From NCBI GenBank assembly GCA_946800325.1, contig OX326961.1, positions 36,723,043 through 36,787,042 on the forward strand: DNA of 64,000 nt, given 5' to 3'. A model generated the notes under the pieces. That model saw only the letters and a program-made list of their open reading frames with translations. It did not search any database and was not told the origin of the DNA. Position numbers and translations under genes: made by a program. Origin of the DNA: Luzula sylvatica (Eukaryota; Streptophyta; Magnoliopsida; Poales; Juncaceae). Positions 23,501-33,559 of this stretch are shown one piece after another (the stretch's first letter is position 1; every line of letters begins with the position of its first letter).

Positions 23501-23888
23501 TAAAAAAGGTTTTACTACCAACACAACTTGCTCACTATGCAATAGAGCGCAAGAAACCTCTAACCATATATTCTTAAAGTGCTCCTTCACATATGCAACA
23601 TGGAGGAATATAGAGAACATATCAATGGCGCCAATAAAACTAATTCCCCGACAAACTATAGTCCAAACATGGCTAACAAACCGTGAAAGATTAAATGACG
23701 AAGACAAGTCACCGTGGGAAACGATGTGGGCGGCTACTAATTGGGCAATATGGAAGCAGAGGAATGCTAGAATCTTTAGCGCCAAGACTCTACAACCTCT
23801 ACAAGTTGCGCGAATAGCACACGCTGAAGCTACCCTATGGTTCCGACTAGCGAAGAAAAACAGGATGCATGATCAAGCGGAAGTCTAA
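20511..23888 (+). CDS. LINE ORF2: endonuclease / reverse transcriptase (1,125 aa)
   Basis: The protein nicks target DNA and primes reverse transcription of its own RNA. Residues about 10-235 form an APE-type endonuclease (FWNVKGLG, MQETKK, VYGPTSAD, VVGDYNLIR, TSDHAPLKL). About 470-760 is the reverse transcriptase (FRPISVINIPIKIITKLLA, SIDIQKAFDNVSWDF, GLRQGDPLSPLLFN and the catalytic LQYADDTLLF), then KYLGMPL. About 985-1,050 is the zf-RVT zinc-binding domain (WKMKIPPKIHFFLW, then CSLC, HIFLKCSF). No stop or frameshift breaks it, so it may still be active. It starts 53 bp after ORF1; the second ATG context cannot be tested here. Confidence 0.93.
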   Translation: MNVKLFNFLSILFWNVKGLGEAEKCKLVKDTTRHASCNIFCMQETKKNAINYFDMKKVCPNNISNFACKNADNSRGGILTAWSNDFVLQNSHIGMFSLTITLSLLNGFSFQLTNVYGPTSADAKQNFINELYALKPNNIPWIVVGDYNLIRTTRESTGNAHLLTHINMFNDFINNSDLVEVPLRGRNFTWTSKRQTPTLSKLDRALASHHFLTLNTIMQSVELPMVTSDHAPLKLTFSVQKNTKSKSCNLERAWLLKNESYEIFQNAWTRPQNGNSAKNFILKTITASKDLTTWAKNNFGKPDPPLATCKKFIELLDKLEEKRTLNNEERKLRIDLKVEAQNLALKSETYWQQRSSSNWIKMGDKNNAYFHALASQRRNRNFITQIQSDNTTLNTTTTILNEFYTHFKNSMGSKPADTTINLDILLGPTNNAVNLDSLTLPFEDDEIKSISHNLKKRKSCGPDGIPAEYVFKHWEVMQNDLKKMINDFYENKLDLWRINQACITLIPKKNEAIMIGDFRPISVINIPIKIITKLLANRLQPRLSELIPLNQSAFIKKRSITDSYLVAREYLNYLKKNKIPSIMLSIDIQKAFDNVSWDFLLKLLKQRNFPQRWISWIHNILISSSSSIKINGEFSPYFFHQRGLRQGDPLSPLLFNLAIDIIQNLIKKIKSLITNECGFETQILQYADDTLLFIEANPNNLKVMAQTLDLFQEITGLTINKEKTSFHPINIPTHLHETIARLLSCNKKELPFKYLGMPLTIIRPKKVIFLPLIKKIQQRISSWKAKLLSFGGRLTLVKSSLSSLPIYQMQTMQLPIGVVNEITKLIRAFLWKGTDKCNPVNCLVNWEKITMPKKYGGLGILNLIDQNKALLLNTLWKMDTSNENLWSACLEKLYGIQKSSDLPNIPEASLSFFLKDLIKLLPLYNACIKLDIRSNHVVWNWNAKETYTAKSAYGFIRNPGIIAYWHNDLWKMKIPPKIHFFLWLLFHDRLNTAEVLGKKGFTTNTTCSLCNRAQETSNHIFLKCSFTYATWRNIENISMAPIKLIPRQTIVQTWLTNRERLNDEDKSPWETMWAATNWAIWKQRNARIFSAKTLQPLQVARIAHAEATLWFRLAKKNRMHDQAEV

Positions 23889-24021
23889 ATAACACATGTG
23901 CTGCCAACACGAGACACCTGCTACTTTATTTGTACTTAGTGTTTTGCAAGTTATGTAATCACTCTATTTTCTTTCTTTAATATATGACAAGGACCAATCG
24001 AAAGATTATCCTTTTTTTCAA

Positions 24022-24254
24022 AAAAAAGATAATGTAATGACATTGATAATTGCCGAGTTCAAAAATATGATGTGTCTCCGTATTATTCAAAAGTTAAATG
24101 GTGTTAATTACGAATGTCTTGTTCTCGAATCAAATCATGATTGCCATCTCGAGCATGTTTACTTTTTTGATACAGTGTTAAACTTCAATGGAAGTAATTC
24201 CATTAAAGTGAAAAATAGGTTAGCCGATTTATATTTTGTCCAGTGTGTTGTGTT
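24022..24254. other. Unassigned sequence between LINE and right arm
   Basis: An 84-codon plus-strand frame crosses this stretch and runs into the repeat arm. It resembles no family I know and has no splice or start context I trust. I treat the stretch as non-genic. Confidence 0.4.
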
Positions 24255-24745
24255 CATTGAAATCGTAGAGATAACGGAGAAAGAAAGGTAAAGAGCCCGG
24301 AGATTATGAGACGATTAGGATATTTTAGGAAATTCAGTGGGAACCTTGGAATTCAAGTTTTATTTTCATACATAAAAATTCATAAATACCCGAGTAGAAA
24401 TATTGTCCACAAAATAAAATTATAGCAAATTTTAATTTTATGTATTTTTTCAAGTTATTTTAAAATTTTATATTATAAAATTATATATTTACATGAATAG
24501 AAATAAAGACCCTTTAACATTTAGTGAGAATATGATACATCAATTACATTTCAAGTGTGCCATCTATGAAGCTGTATCATTTTATTCAATTTTCATTAAT
24601 AACTATGTACACCCGGTGCACATAGAATTGTCACTTGATTTTAGAAATGAGTTACGAGGTTAGTTTTGGAATTTATATTTCAGAGAGGGTTATTTTTAGA
24701 ATTTCGAGAAAGAAATGGGTTAATGTCGAAAATGCTCCTTCTGCG
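24255..24745 (+). repeat. Right arm of the long imperfect inverted repeat
   Basis: Inverted counterpart of 4,185-5,650 without the hAT insertion. It includes GTGTTGTGTTCATTG, ATTTTAGGAAATTCAG, ATATGATACATCAATTAC, ACTATGTACACCCGGTGCAC and GAAAATGCTCC. It ends about 600 bp upstream of the next gene. Confidence 0.7.
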
Positions 24746-25350
24746 CCAAAAAAGAGAAGAAAAAAAAGATTAGTAAGTGTTTGCTTCTGAAATAAGCGAA
24801 GAAATATACTTTCTTACACTCTTTTTAATGGCTGAGATCATGGCCTGAGAACTGCACGATCGGTGCTGGAATATGCACCTTGTTGAAATTTTGTTCGATT
24901 CCTTGGGGAGTGTTAGCTTGAAACAAAGCTCAATTCTTTGGTAATTTTACCAAAAAAAGTAAACTGATTTGTTTTATTTAGCAAAAGCAAGAACGATCTT
25001 TCTTGTTTATGATTTTACTTTGCGAAAATCGTTGTGCTAACTCGGAAAATTGAGTAATTATTTCCTTGATTTTTTTGTTGTTGTTGCGAAGTGAAGCTGT
25101 ACACCCGATAAGAGAAATTATGTGAAAAAAATGCGATGCTTTAGTGAAAAAGAAAGGAGTTTCTTTATTCTATTTCTTTAAATTGACTGTTCTCGATTTG
25201 ATTCTCACCCCCTTTTTTGACCTTTCGGTTGGTTTAGATCCTTTGCTTCACTAAAATACTTACCTTTTTCCAAATTAAAGTCAATTCACCCGAGTCTTAC
25301 ATAAATAATTTCACCCCAAATCATTAAAATTTCATCTCATTACCAAATTA

Positions 25351-25964
25351 ATGGATGCATTCACTCGCCTCACTTGTTGGTTTTTACCTCCTAAAAACCA
25401 ACAATCCCCAAATCCTTCCCCCTCCCAAACCCTTTCTCCCAACTCCCCAATCGGGTTTCATAATCCGAGAACCCGAATCCATTATTCGCCGAGAAGAGCT
25501 AACAAAAACAGAGAAAGGACGAGTATCGACAAAGAGTACAATATTGTGTTGGTGCCATCAGATGGTGAATGCGTATCCGAGTCCGATTCGGACGAATCCG
25601 ATTGGTCGATTGGTTGGTTCGAGCCACACGGAACTGATTTTGATTTGGAGAAAGATATGAATGATTCCAGTTTTGCTGTTCTCGTGCCTTGTTACAGAAC
25701 CGGTACGGTTCGTCGAGAGGAGAGATTGATTGGTGGTATTGTTGGTACGGAGGATATTTTGCGAAATGTTTCTGGTACGTATGGAATTTTTTATTATCTG
25801 ATTAATATTGTAAGTTCATTTGATTTTTCTATCTTGCGATTTAATTCTTGTGTTATTTTTCTTTTTATGTAGAAGGAAGAAACTATATCGAGCAATGGCT
25901 TTCTTCTTTACAGAGTCCTGATTTAAATAATGAATTTGAACTTGAAGGGACGAGTATTTTATGA
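25351..25964 (+). CDS. Small plant protein of unknown function (171 aa, two exons)
   Basis: Exon 1 is 25,351-25,774 and ends at a GTACGT donor; exon 2 is 25,873-25,964 after TTTTATGTAG. The joined frame has 172 codons including the stop. The N-terminus is MDAFTRLTCWFLPP, followed by a Pro/Ser-rich basic stretch (about 18-60), an acidic Ser/Asp segment (SESDSDESDWS), and a block that looks conserved in small plant proteins (IGWFEPHGTDFD, then SFAVLVPCY). The C-terminus is NYIEQWLSSLQSPDLN. I see no signal peptide or membrane segment. I recall similar uncharacterised plant proteins with the SFAVLVPCY block but can assign no function. Its upstream region carries the right inverted-repeat arm. 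Confidence 0.75.
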
Positions 25965-26868
25965 GATTTTGAGAGAGTTTTGATTAGTTTAGATTCGAAA
26001 GAAGGAAGAATTTTATGTTTTGCGAATTGGGAAAGCCGTATCGTGCTTCTATTAATAACTTGTAATTTGCGATCTATATGTATATGCACAACCAAATAAA
26101 CTCGTAATTATCCTAATTGACTGGTTTATTGAACACATGTATATTGTCGAAACCCTCAATATTTTGTTTGTATTTTTGGAAAATCATGTTGAATATGAAC
26201 AATCCTTCAATTAAACTTGTCATTTTACAAAGACATCCTGATTTTAAATACCCAATAAACCCCTTTTCTTATAACTTTTCTCTTGAGCATTTTTTTGTTT
26301 TCCCAATATAACTATCTAACTAATTTTGAAATAATAGAGAAATAATGCAAAACTTAATAGTTTTTTTTTTGAAATCTTAGACAAATAATTTGCAAACTGC
26401 ATTTACATACAATCTATCAATTATTTATATATTATTTGAATATTATCTAACTGTTTAAATTAAATAAAGATTAAAGTTAAGTTTTCTTTGGAAAATAAAA
26501 AGTTCAAAGTAAGTATTTATTGAATATTCCAAAATATATATTTATTTTTTTATAAATTTGAGAAACAATCTGGGATTTTTTTAGGATAGTGATTAGGACA
26601 TGAATGATCTTTTACGGTGGTAGAAAATTACAATGTAAAAAAAACAAAAAAAATCATGCAATCATAAAAATGTTCATGAATCACTATTTTTTTCTTAATA
26701 ATTTTCAAAAATAATATGTTCAAAGATTGAGTAATGATCCCAATCCCATAATTTTTCTTCCGAATTTGGCCCCCACCAACGACGTGGCGTCCACTGATTG
26801 GCTGGTGTAATGGTGCATAAGTATAACCAGCCCTTTAAAGACCGCCACGTGGCATGCGGTATAAATCA
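25965..26868. other. Intergenic, no gene seen
   Basis: AT-rich sequence with only short chance frames. A less AT-rich patch at 26,760-26,860 has two ACGTGG motifs (GACGTGGCG, CCACGTGGC), G-box-like sites, beside the MITE that follows; their target gene is unclear. Confidence 0.5.
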
Positions 26869-26870
26869 TT

Positions 26871-26993
26871 AATACTAGACAACCCGCAGTAAAAAAAAAA
26901 AACCATTCATACTCTCAAGATAAAAATTGAGATAAATTTTCAAATTTTATCTTGCGGGTATGGATGAGGGTTTTTACTGCGTTTGTCTAGTAT
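26871..26993. mobile_element. MITE forming a near-complete hairpin
   Basis: AATACTAGACAACCCGCAGT on the left is mirrored by ACTGCGTTTGTCTAGTATT on the right, and pairing continues through CATTCATACTCTCAAGATAA against TTATCTTGCGGGTATGGATG down to a short loop near 26,936. Flanking TA suggests a 2-bp duplication. The termini ATACTAG...CCCGC resemble those of the larger element at 40,119. It has no coding capacity. A transcript would fold into a hairpin of about 120 nt. Confidence 0.75.
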
Positions 26994-28826
26994 TATCAGA
27001 GTAAGGATTTGTTGGTTTTGTTGGCAAAAAAATCATGGGATAGATTGATTGAAAACATGATACACATGATCCATGTTTCTTAAAAAACCAAACTTGTAAT
27101 TATTATGCAACACCATTATTGTGCATGTGTACTTTTTACTAATTAACTTGCAAGGGTGTTAATACAAAATGGCAAATACATTGAATTCAGAGAGATTATT
27201 AGATAAAGAGCATCTTAAATTAAGATAAAAAAAACAATGTTATCCAATTAACTAGCAAGCTCTCTTTGGATAAGGAAGGATCATTTGACAGAGAAGCATG
27301 TTGGCATACTTAAGCACAGGATAAAGCAAACATTACTTATAATAAACACTTCAATTAATCATTAACTTAAGTTTCTTTTGAAAATTCCTAATAAAAATTG
27401 AAAATTCTAACAATCCATCATTGACCTCTGCTCCATATTATTTATATTTTTTTTGTCTAAAATAAGTCTAGTTTAATCAAATCATGGAATCAAATGAATA
27501 TTTTAATAGTTCATTTGGTACAACATAATGATTGTTTCTTATTATATGGGCAATATTGGCATTATTTTTCATGCTTTTGTTAGGGTTTTAGTTGCGTTAA
27601 AACTACTGTAAACTGTATTATAATGAATTAATTGGAGCAAATTATTATGAAAACAAAAACACTAAACTAAAATGAACATAGTCATGAATCATGATGTTCG
27701 GAAGAAATCATTTATTGCAAGAATGGCAAAATTGGAGAAAAAAGGAGAGGCGATTGCATAGTCGTAGCAAAATGTCGTGTCCTATGAAAATAAAGAAATA
27801 AAAGATTTTTTGATCGAGACCAACACCGTGCACGTTACGAGAGCACGGGGTCGCAAATAATTAAACTAATTTGTACTTATCAAACTGCTACCATTTATTC
27901 ATTTGTTTTCCCCAATTTGTGTAGTATTTTTTTGTTTCTATTTTTAAGAGTGTGTATGAAATATTTCATTTTATTTTATAATGAAAATATGTTTATTGTA
28001 CTTAAAAAAAGTATACATACTATTTTACTATAGAAACACCTCCATAAAATATTTGAGAAATGATTTTGGCAGGCCTTAAAATCATTGTTAATTATTTCTC
28101 ATAAAAGTTATGGTTAATTCATTATTTATTTATTTGACCTTTTTCTTATCATTATTCCTTGAAATATGGCGCAATTCACCTTAGATTCTTTGTCAAGTAC
28201 ATTATATTGTACTTTTTTTCATCCCTAAATCCGGATATTTGAACAATTTGCCAAAAAAAATCAGGAAAATAAAAGTCAGAATATTATATATATTTGACTT
28301 ATCTAATTAAGATCAGTGTCACTTTTTTTATTATTCCCTACAAAAAGTATAATTGTTCTCATTCTAAATATTTTTCCACTCATGTTAGACTTTCAACTTT
28401 TCTTGATAAGAAAACTAACTACAAATTAGACAACACTTCATCAAAAATAATATTTACTTCAAAGTTCGAATTTTAATCAGTTTTATCAACAAAAAAAAAA
28501 GTTCGAATTTTAAATTCTACTATTTTGGAACTCACCTATAGATAGATTGAAGAACAAATATGCTCTGAAATTCCTTACAAAGATATAGCAAATTAGAATA
28601 AAGGAATTACACAAAAATCATAAATAAATACACTACACACATAATCACCAAAAAAATTACAAAAATGAACCAATCAAATAATCAACTATATATTCATACC
28701 TATAATAACAACACACAAGAATAACTTAATCATAACACCTATACATCCAACAACCATTAATTAATCCTTCACTAGAAAACTCTTCATTTCATCATGATTC
28801 ATGATCCATCCAATAATAAATAAAAC
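26994..28826. other. Intergenic, no gene seen
   Basis: AT-rich DNA. Short frames on both strands have no recognisable domain. The 3' flank of the HLH gene lies at its right end. Confidence 0.5.
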
Positions 28827-29060
28827 TTAATCCATATACATTTTCGAAAGAGTTCTCAACAGAACAACCCTCAACCTAAGTTGATGAATATAATCGGCGG
28901 TACGGACAATAAGCTGATCTGCCGGTACGTCTTTCCCGCCAGGTACGAGCCTCTGGAGTTCTCTCACCTTCCTTCTAAGCGACGAAGACGCCACGTGACG
29001 AGCCGTCCTTCTCCGACGAACACCACCCCTCCTCGCAAGCTGTGCACATTGTCTCTCCAT
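28827..29060 (-). CDS. Atypical helix-loop-helix transcriptional regulator (77 aa)
   Basis: A short intronless gene. Residues 12-30 are Arg-rich (RGGVRRRRTARHV), followed by an HLH: helix 1 RKVRELQRLVPGG, a short loop KDVPADQL, helix 2 IVRTADYIHQLRLRVVLLRT. The helices match the LVPGG...TADYI pattern of plant atypical bHLH proteins (IBH1, UPBEAT1, PAR types). A canonical basic region with the His-Glu-Arg spacing for E-box contact is absent. Such proteins usually dimerise with DNA-binding bHLH partners in the nucleus and block them, often in growth and hormone control. The start at 29,060 is the only suitable ATG. A TATA-like TTTATAAG lies about 70 bp upstream (near 29,130). Exact subfamily is uncertain. 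Confidence 0.8.
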   Translation of the reverse strand: MERQCAQLARRGGVRRRRTARHVASSSLRRKVRELQRLVPGGKDVPADQLIVRTADYIHQLRLRVVLLRTLSKMYMD

Positions 29061-31640
29061 TGCAATCAGATAATCAATGGAGAAATACGGAGAAGATGAG
29101 GAAACGAAGAGAGAAGACGAGGTGCTTATAAAGAGGAGATTAAAGGAGAGAAAAGAGAGGCCATGTGCACCTAGCCGCCAACCAAGAAAAAGTTAATGAC
29201 TAGACACGTTCCTTTTGGCCCCATAACATGCATGCGATATATATTTATCAACTTTTCCCCCTAATAATTAACACGATATAGACATATAATTAAGTAATTA
29301 GCGTAGTAAGAGCCAATGTGGTAGAACGGGCTTAGCCAGACAATGAGTGAGTTTTGTCGTGAAGCAAATATGTGGGGTTTCTGCGTGGACGAAACGTCTT
29401 GTCTTGTGCACGTGTCTGACAGCTTTCAAAGGCCCCCCCATGCAATGCACTAAACCCAGATTTCTCATGTGATCATAGGGTAAATTCACAATTGTAAGTG
29501 TCAAACCCCCTCTATCTTCTCGACAAGTGGAAGCCTTTCTCGGCCATTCATGCATGTATTGCATGTATTGCATGTATTGCATGTATGAATATGAATCCTC
29601 AATGGAGATGGTGGAGTCGTGTGTAGTGAGTGAGTCGTGAAGGAGAATCTGGGCTTGAAAACGGCGATGATTAATAAATAAATTAGTAGAATTGACGAAC
29701 CAACACGTTGCAAAGTGAGAGGAGAGGAGAGGAGAGGAGAGGGCCACCATGAATTATTAAAGATCAGGACATAACAGCACGATATATATAATTGCACCTC
29801 TCTATGTTTGTATATAGATTGTATAAATTTAGGTAGCTTGAATCGAGTTGGCTCCCATATTGTTTCCTTGATGACAATATTTGTTTACTTGGTGGCATGA
29901 TATAATGCATGTGCACCATTCAGGATACGCCCACCTCTCCTACAAATTAGGTCACTCCATTACCTTGATTGATTAAATTTTATACGCCTATACTCATGCA
30001 TGTGTTGAGTGACCTTAGAATTAATTAAAGAGGCTTCAACAAATTTTCTTTTGAGAGAAAAGTTGTTGACAGATGTTTGATGCAACAAATGATAAAAAAG
30101 AACCACGCATTGAAGTCTCATAGCATCATTCATTGGCCTCTCCGAATTTGAGTTGTGAAAAAAGATAAAGACTCGAATGGAGTAACTTCAATTTCAGTGC
30201 AGATTTGGCACAATAGTTCTGGCTCCTCCCTATGGCTAGAGAGAATTTCAGCATTTAGTTTGGTTTTGTTTCAAATCAATTAGCTCATTCAAAAAAAGTT
30301 CAAAATCGATTGAGACTCTTCATACTCACTTACTCGTGCAGTGCTGTGATTGGATAACTTTTGGCTCGACTTCGAGCGATATTATTGTTCTCGAAGTGGC
30401 ATGCTATCCTATTTATTTTGTTTCACGGAAGTTCATGATATGCATTCTTTCATTTTTACCGTAAAACGATCGTAAAATGGTTAAAAAATGGTAAAAAAAG
30501 ATCACTTAAATCGGTAATATTTTATATCAATTATAATTAAAATTTAAAAACCAAAAATTCGGACAAGAAATTAAATCCATTTAACACTCACAATTTAAAT
30601 ACTTGTTTGATTCTCATACAAAAAAAATCCAAAAACAAAATAATAATCACATAAAAAATAAAAAATAATCAAATCCTAACACATAATCAGATCAATATAA
30701 ACAATCATAACACACAATCATTTGACTCACAAATTAAATCAAATTAGCACTCACAATCACAATTCGTGGAGAAACAATTAATCCTTGTCGTGAAAAAAAA
30801 AACAGTCATTGTCGCTAATTAAACTGAATCGTCGTCTTCATTTAGTCAATCGGAAAAAGAGCGGAAGAATTGAGCATCCCAATCATTGTCGTGAAGATGA
30901 AGAAGAACTAAATCGAAGACTCGGTGAAAAAAAAAGTCATGTGCCGAGAAAAATAACTAGTCAAAAAAGTTAAAAATATTCAGGTCCAAAATAATTAGAA
31001 GAAAAAATAGGTATGTAAAACGGATTAAAAACGTTTTTCGGTAAAAAAAAGTCAAACACTGTTAAAAAACGTTTGACTATTTTTTGAAACGGTACGGTCT
31101 TCCATCATATCACCGTTTTTCGATCTTTTTTTCGATATTTTTCGGTTTTTTTTACAACATTGACTCGCACATATGAGACTAATGAATTAGCCGAAGTATA
31201 ACATAACAAGCTACACCTAATAATGACATTAACTTCCAAAGTATAAGTTATAACACGATAAATATTTGCGCAGAGATAATTATTAATTTAATAATTTGTT
31301 ACCAATGATTGTTTATAATGGGAGAAGGGGGGACCGAGAAAATGTAAACATGGAAAGTATAGGCCATATATATATGCATGAAATTAAATGCAGTGGAGGA
31401 AATATGATGAATTGATGAATAGGTCTTTATTGGTTTTGTAAATGCCAATGACATGCATGATGATAGGCTACCTAGCTTAGTTAGCTAGCTGGCTACCTGT
31501 GTGTGTTGTTGTAACGGGACGGTGCACATGCTGGCACATGAATATCCAACCCCACCCCTCTTGTACCAAATATCGTGCTACTCTCTATCACAATAACAAT
31601 TGTCATATTCATCGTGTCTCTCCTTACTTACCACATTTCA
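29061..31640. other. Intergenic with microsatellites, no gene supported
   Basis: It contains a TGCATGTAT run at about 29,550-29,585 and a GAGAG run at 29,718-29,743. Both inflate a 150-codon minus-strand frame, which I do not accept as a gene. Near 30,450-31,170 two stretches rich in CGTAAAA/TTTTTCGG and GGTAAAAAAAGATC in opposed orientation, ending ACAACATTG, may be an old hAT-like relic. Otherwise nothing is recognised. Confidence 0.45.
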
Positions 31641-31641
31641 A

Positions 31642-31921
31642 TTTATGTGTATCGAAACATTATTTATTGATATGTTAATTCGTCGAAGTCGTGTTCCAGT
31701 TTATGTGTATCGAAACATGATTTATTGACATGTTAATTCGTCGAAGTCGAGTTCCAGTTTATGTGTATCGAAACATGATTTATTGATATGTTAATTCGTC
31801 GAAGTCGTGTTCCAGTTTATGTGTATCGAAACATGATTTATTGACATGTTAATTCGTCGAAGTCGAGTTCCAGTTTATGTGTATCGAAACATGATTTATT
31901 GATATGTTAATTCGTCGAAAT
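31642..31921 (+). repeat. 58-bp tandem repeat, five copies with alternating variants
   Basis: Units start with TTTATGTGTATCGAAACAT at 31,642, 31,700, 31,758, 31,816 and 31,874 (the last incomplete). Odd copies have TTGATATG and, in copies 1 and 3, TCGTGTTCC; even copies have TTGACATG and TCGAGTTCC. This gives an A-B-A-B-A pattern, so the recent amplification unit is a 116-bp dimer. Confidence 0.95.
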
Positions 31922-32114
31922 CAACCAATCAAACATTCCAAACAAAGTATGACGAAAATAAAACCGTCACTTAATTTTAATTTTTTTTATTCTAGAGCTT
32001 TTTTCTTATTAATATGGTGAAAATATATTTTACAAGAAAAGAGAATAGGAAAAAACAACCAAAAAGAACTTAAATAATTATGTATCTTATTTATTTTTAT
32101 TTTCTATTGAAAAA

Positions 32115-32272
32115 ATATATATATTTTTTATTACAAACCCGTAGACCACACACTCTATTCACTCATTTAACATTTAATCTATAATTCAGTGTTCCCGTCG
32201 GGAATCGAACCCCACACCTCTCGCTCCCTAGCCAAGAGGTGTGACCAACTAGGCTAACTCTAGTTGGCGTGT
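32115..32272 (-). mobile_element. tRNA-derived SINE
   Basis: The minus strand shows an A-box-like TAGCCTAGTTGG (32,258-32,247) and a B box GGTTCGATTCCC (32,211-32,200) at tRNA-like spacing, forming an internal Pol III promoter. A non-tRNA body continues (GTGTGTGGTCTACGGGTTTG) to an A/T-rich tail near 32,115. The anticodon region does not fold as a normal tRNA, so a SINE is more likely than a tRNA gene. No target duplication was identified. Confidence 0.6.
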
Positions 32273-32625
32273 TCAATATTTATATTAACAAATAATTTAT
32301 CTGACTTATATTAACAAATAATTTGTCTGATTATAAATTGTGATGTTAATCTTAAAAAATATTTATAATTTTTATTATTTGACATGAATATATTTATTTG
32401 TAATATGTTGACAAATTCATTAGACAAAAATAACAAAATTAAATAAAATCTGTAATCATATTAATATATACGCATACAAATACAAACATATGTAATGGCC
32501 GCCTACCGACTACCCCGAATATCTTGTATCAAAGAATATGTCGTTTTGCGAACCCGTACCGCGTATTGTGTGGGACGTGCCCCGCGTACTGGACTATCAT
32601 GCTCTCTGCTTTACTGTCGCAAGAT

Positions 32626-32712
32626 AACACCCACACCCACACCCACACTCACACACCCACACCCACACTCACACTCACACACCCACACCCATACACACAC
32701 GCTCACACACAC
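32626..32712 (+). repeat. CACACC/CACACT microsatellite
   Basis: About 85 bp of CACACC, CACACT and CACA units. It produces Pro/Thr/His-rich frames that are not genes. Confidence 0.95.
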
Positions 32713-33559
32713 CTATTTGATCATGACTGGCGTATGCCCTGAATTAGTGTTTGATGTGCTGTGTGACAGCCATGAACCATCTAATTGTGGAATTATTCGA
32801 CTGTATAACCTTGTTTTTTTTTTTTTTTTATCAATTTAGACAAAATAATGTTGGATAAAACTAATATGCAAATCCACTTTATTTGGTTTTAAAGTTTTCG
32901 CTCCAATATTTGGCGTTAAAACTGATTATTCCAAATAATAACTGCCAGTGCCTTGAAAGTCAAATCGGTATATTTTGTTCTTTTACGCCACATAAATTGC
33001 CATTAAAAGTTGTTCTTTTTCGCCACAAAAATTGTTATTAAAGAAAACATAAAATGTATTATTTCTAATTTATTTTCACATTAAATGTAGCATTGCCACA
33101 AAAATTGAATTTTTTTATTTTCGCAGCATGAATCGGTAAACTGGTCATAAGCACCCAAATAGGGGGATCCCGAATATGTTCTCTACTGATTATCCCACAA
33201 ATAGAGAATATCAATTATAACTTGTTGCAATATTGGTTTTATGATTAAACTATAAATTTTGAAATATGTATCGCTCATACATTATGCTGCGAACGAACTC
33301 GAGGCTGCGACAGCTGAGGCCACACGAAAGTACCCGCGGAATCCATAGGGGCTGTGACATCTGAGACGAGTATGGCTGGACAAAAATCCAACGAGCCTAC
33401 GTAGTCGCATAAAAAATGTTGTTTAGTTGGACAAGAAATACTCTCAAAGAATACATATGAATTAAAAAAAAAATAGTAATATAAATTAGGAAAATTTTTC
33501 TATTTAACCAAGTTCACAAAAATTATTCACGAAATAACCAAGTTTTGAAAATAATTCTC

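Larger units (their letters stand above)
19399..24021 (+). mobile_element. L1-type LINE, 5'-truncated in ORF1, complete ORF2
   Basis: The element holds the C-terminal part of ORF1, a complete ORF2 and a 3' UTR ending in a stem-loop (23,989-24,013: AAGGA...AATC...GATT...TCCTT) followed by CTTTTTTTC and a short A tail. The 5' boundary is placed where coding sequence begins near 19,400-19,414. I could not find a standard target-site duplication; the 18 bp just before the boundary (19,381-19,398) recur at 24,875-24,892, well beyond the tail. Confidence 0.88.

Noticed and set aside
24037..24291. 84-codon frame after the first LINE
   Set aside because: No known domain, and its last part lies in the inverted-repeat arm. 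A real gene fragment cannot be excluded, but it is not supported.
29298..29750. 150-codon minus-strand frame
   Set aside because: It crosses a TGCATGTAT microsatellite (giving YMQYMQYM) and a GAGAG run. No domain, start context or splice support.
32190..32262. Possible tRNA gene on the minus strand
   Set aside because: A and B boxes are present, but no consistent anticodon stem or acceptor pairing was found and a non-tRNA body follows. A SINE fits better.
32495..32839. 114-codon plus-strand frame rich in Thr, Pro and His
   Set aside because: It is driven by the CACACC microsatellite.
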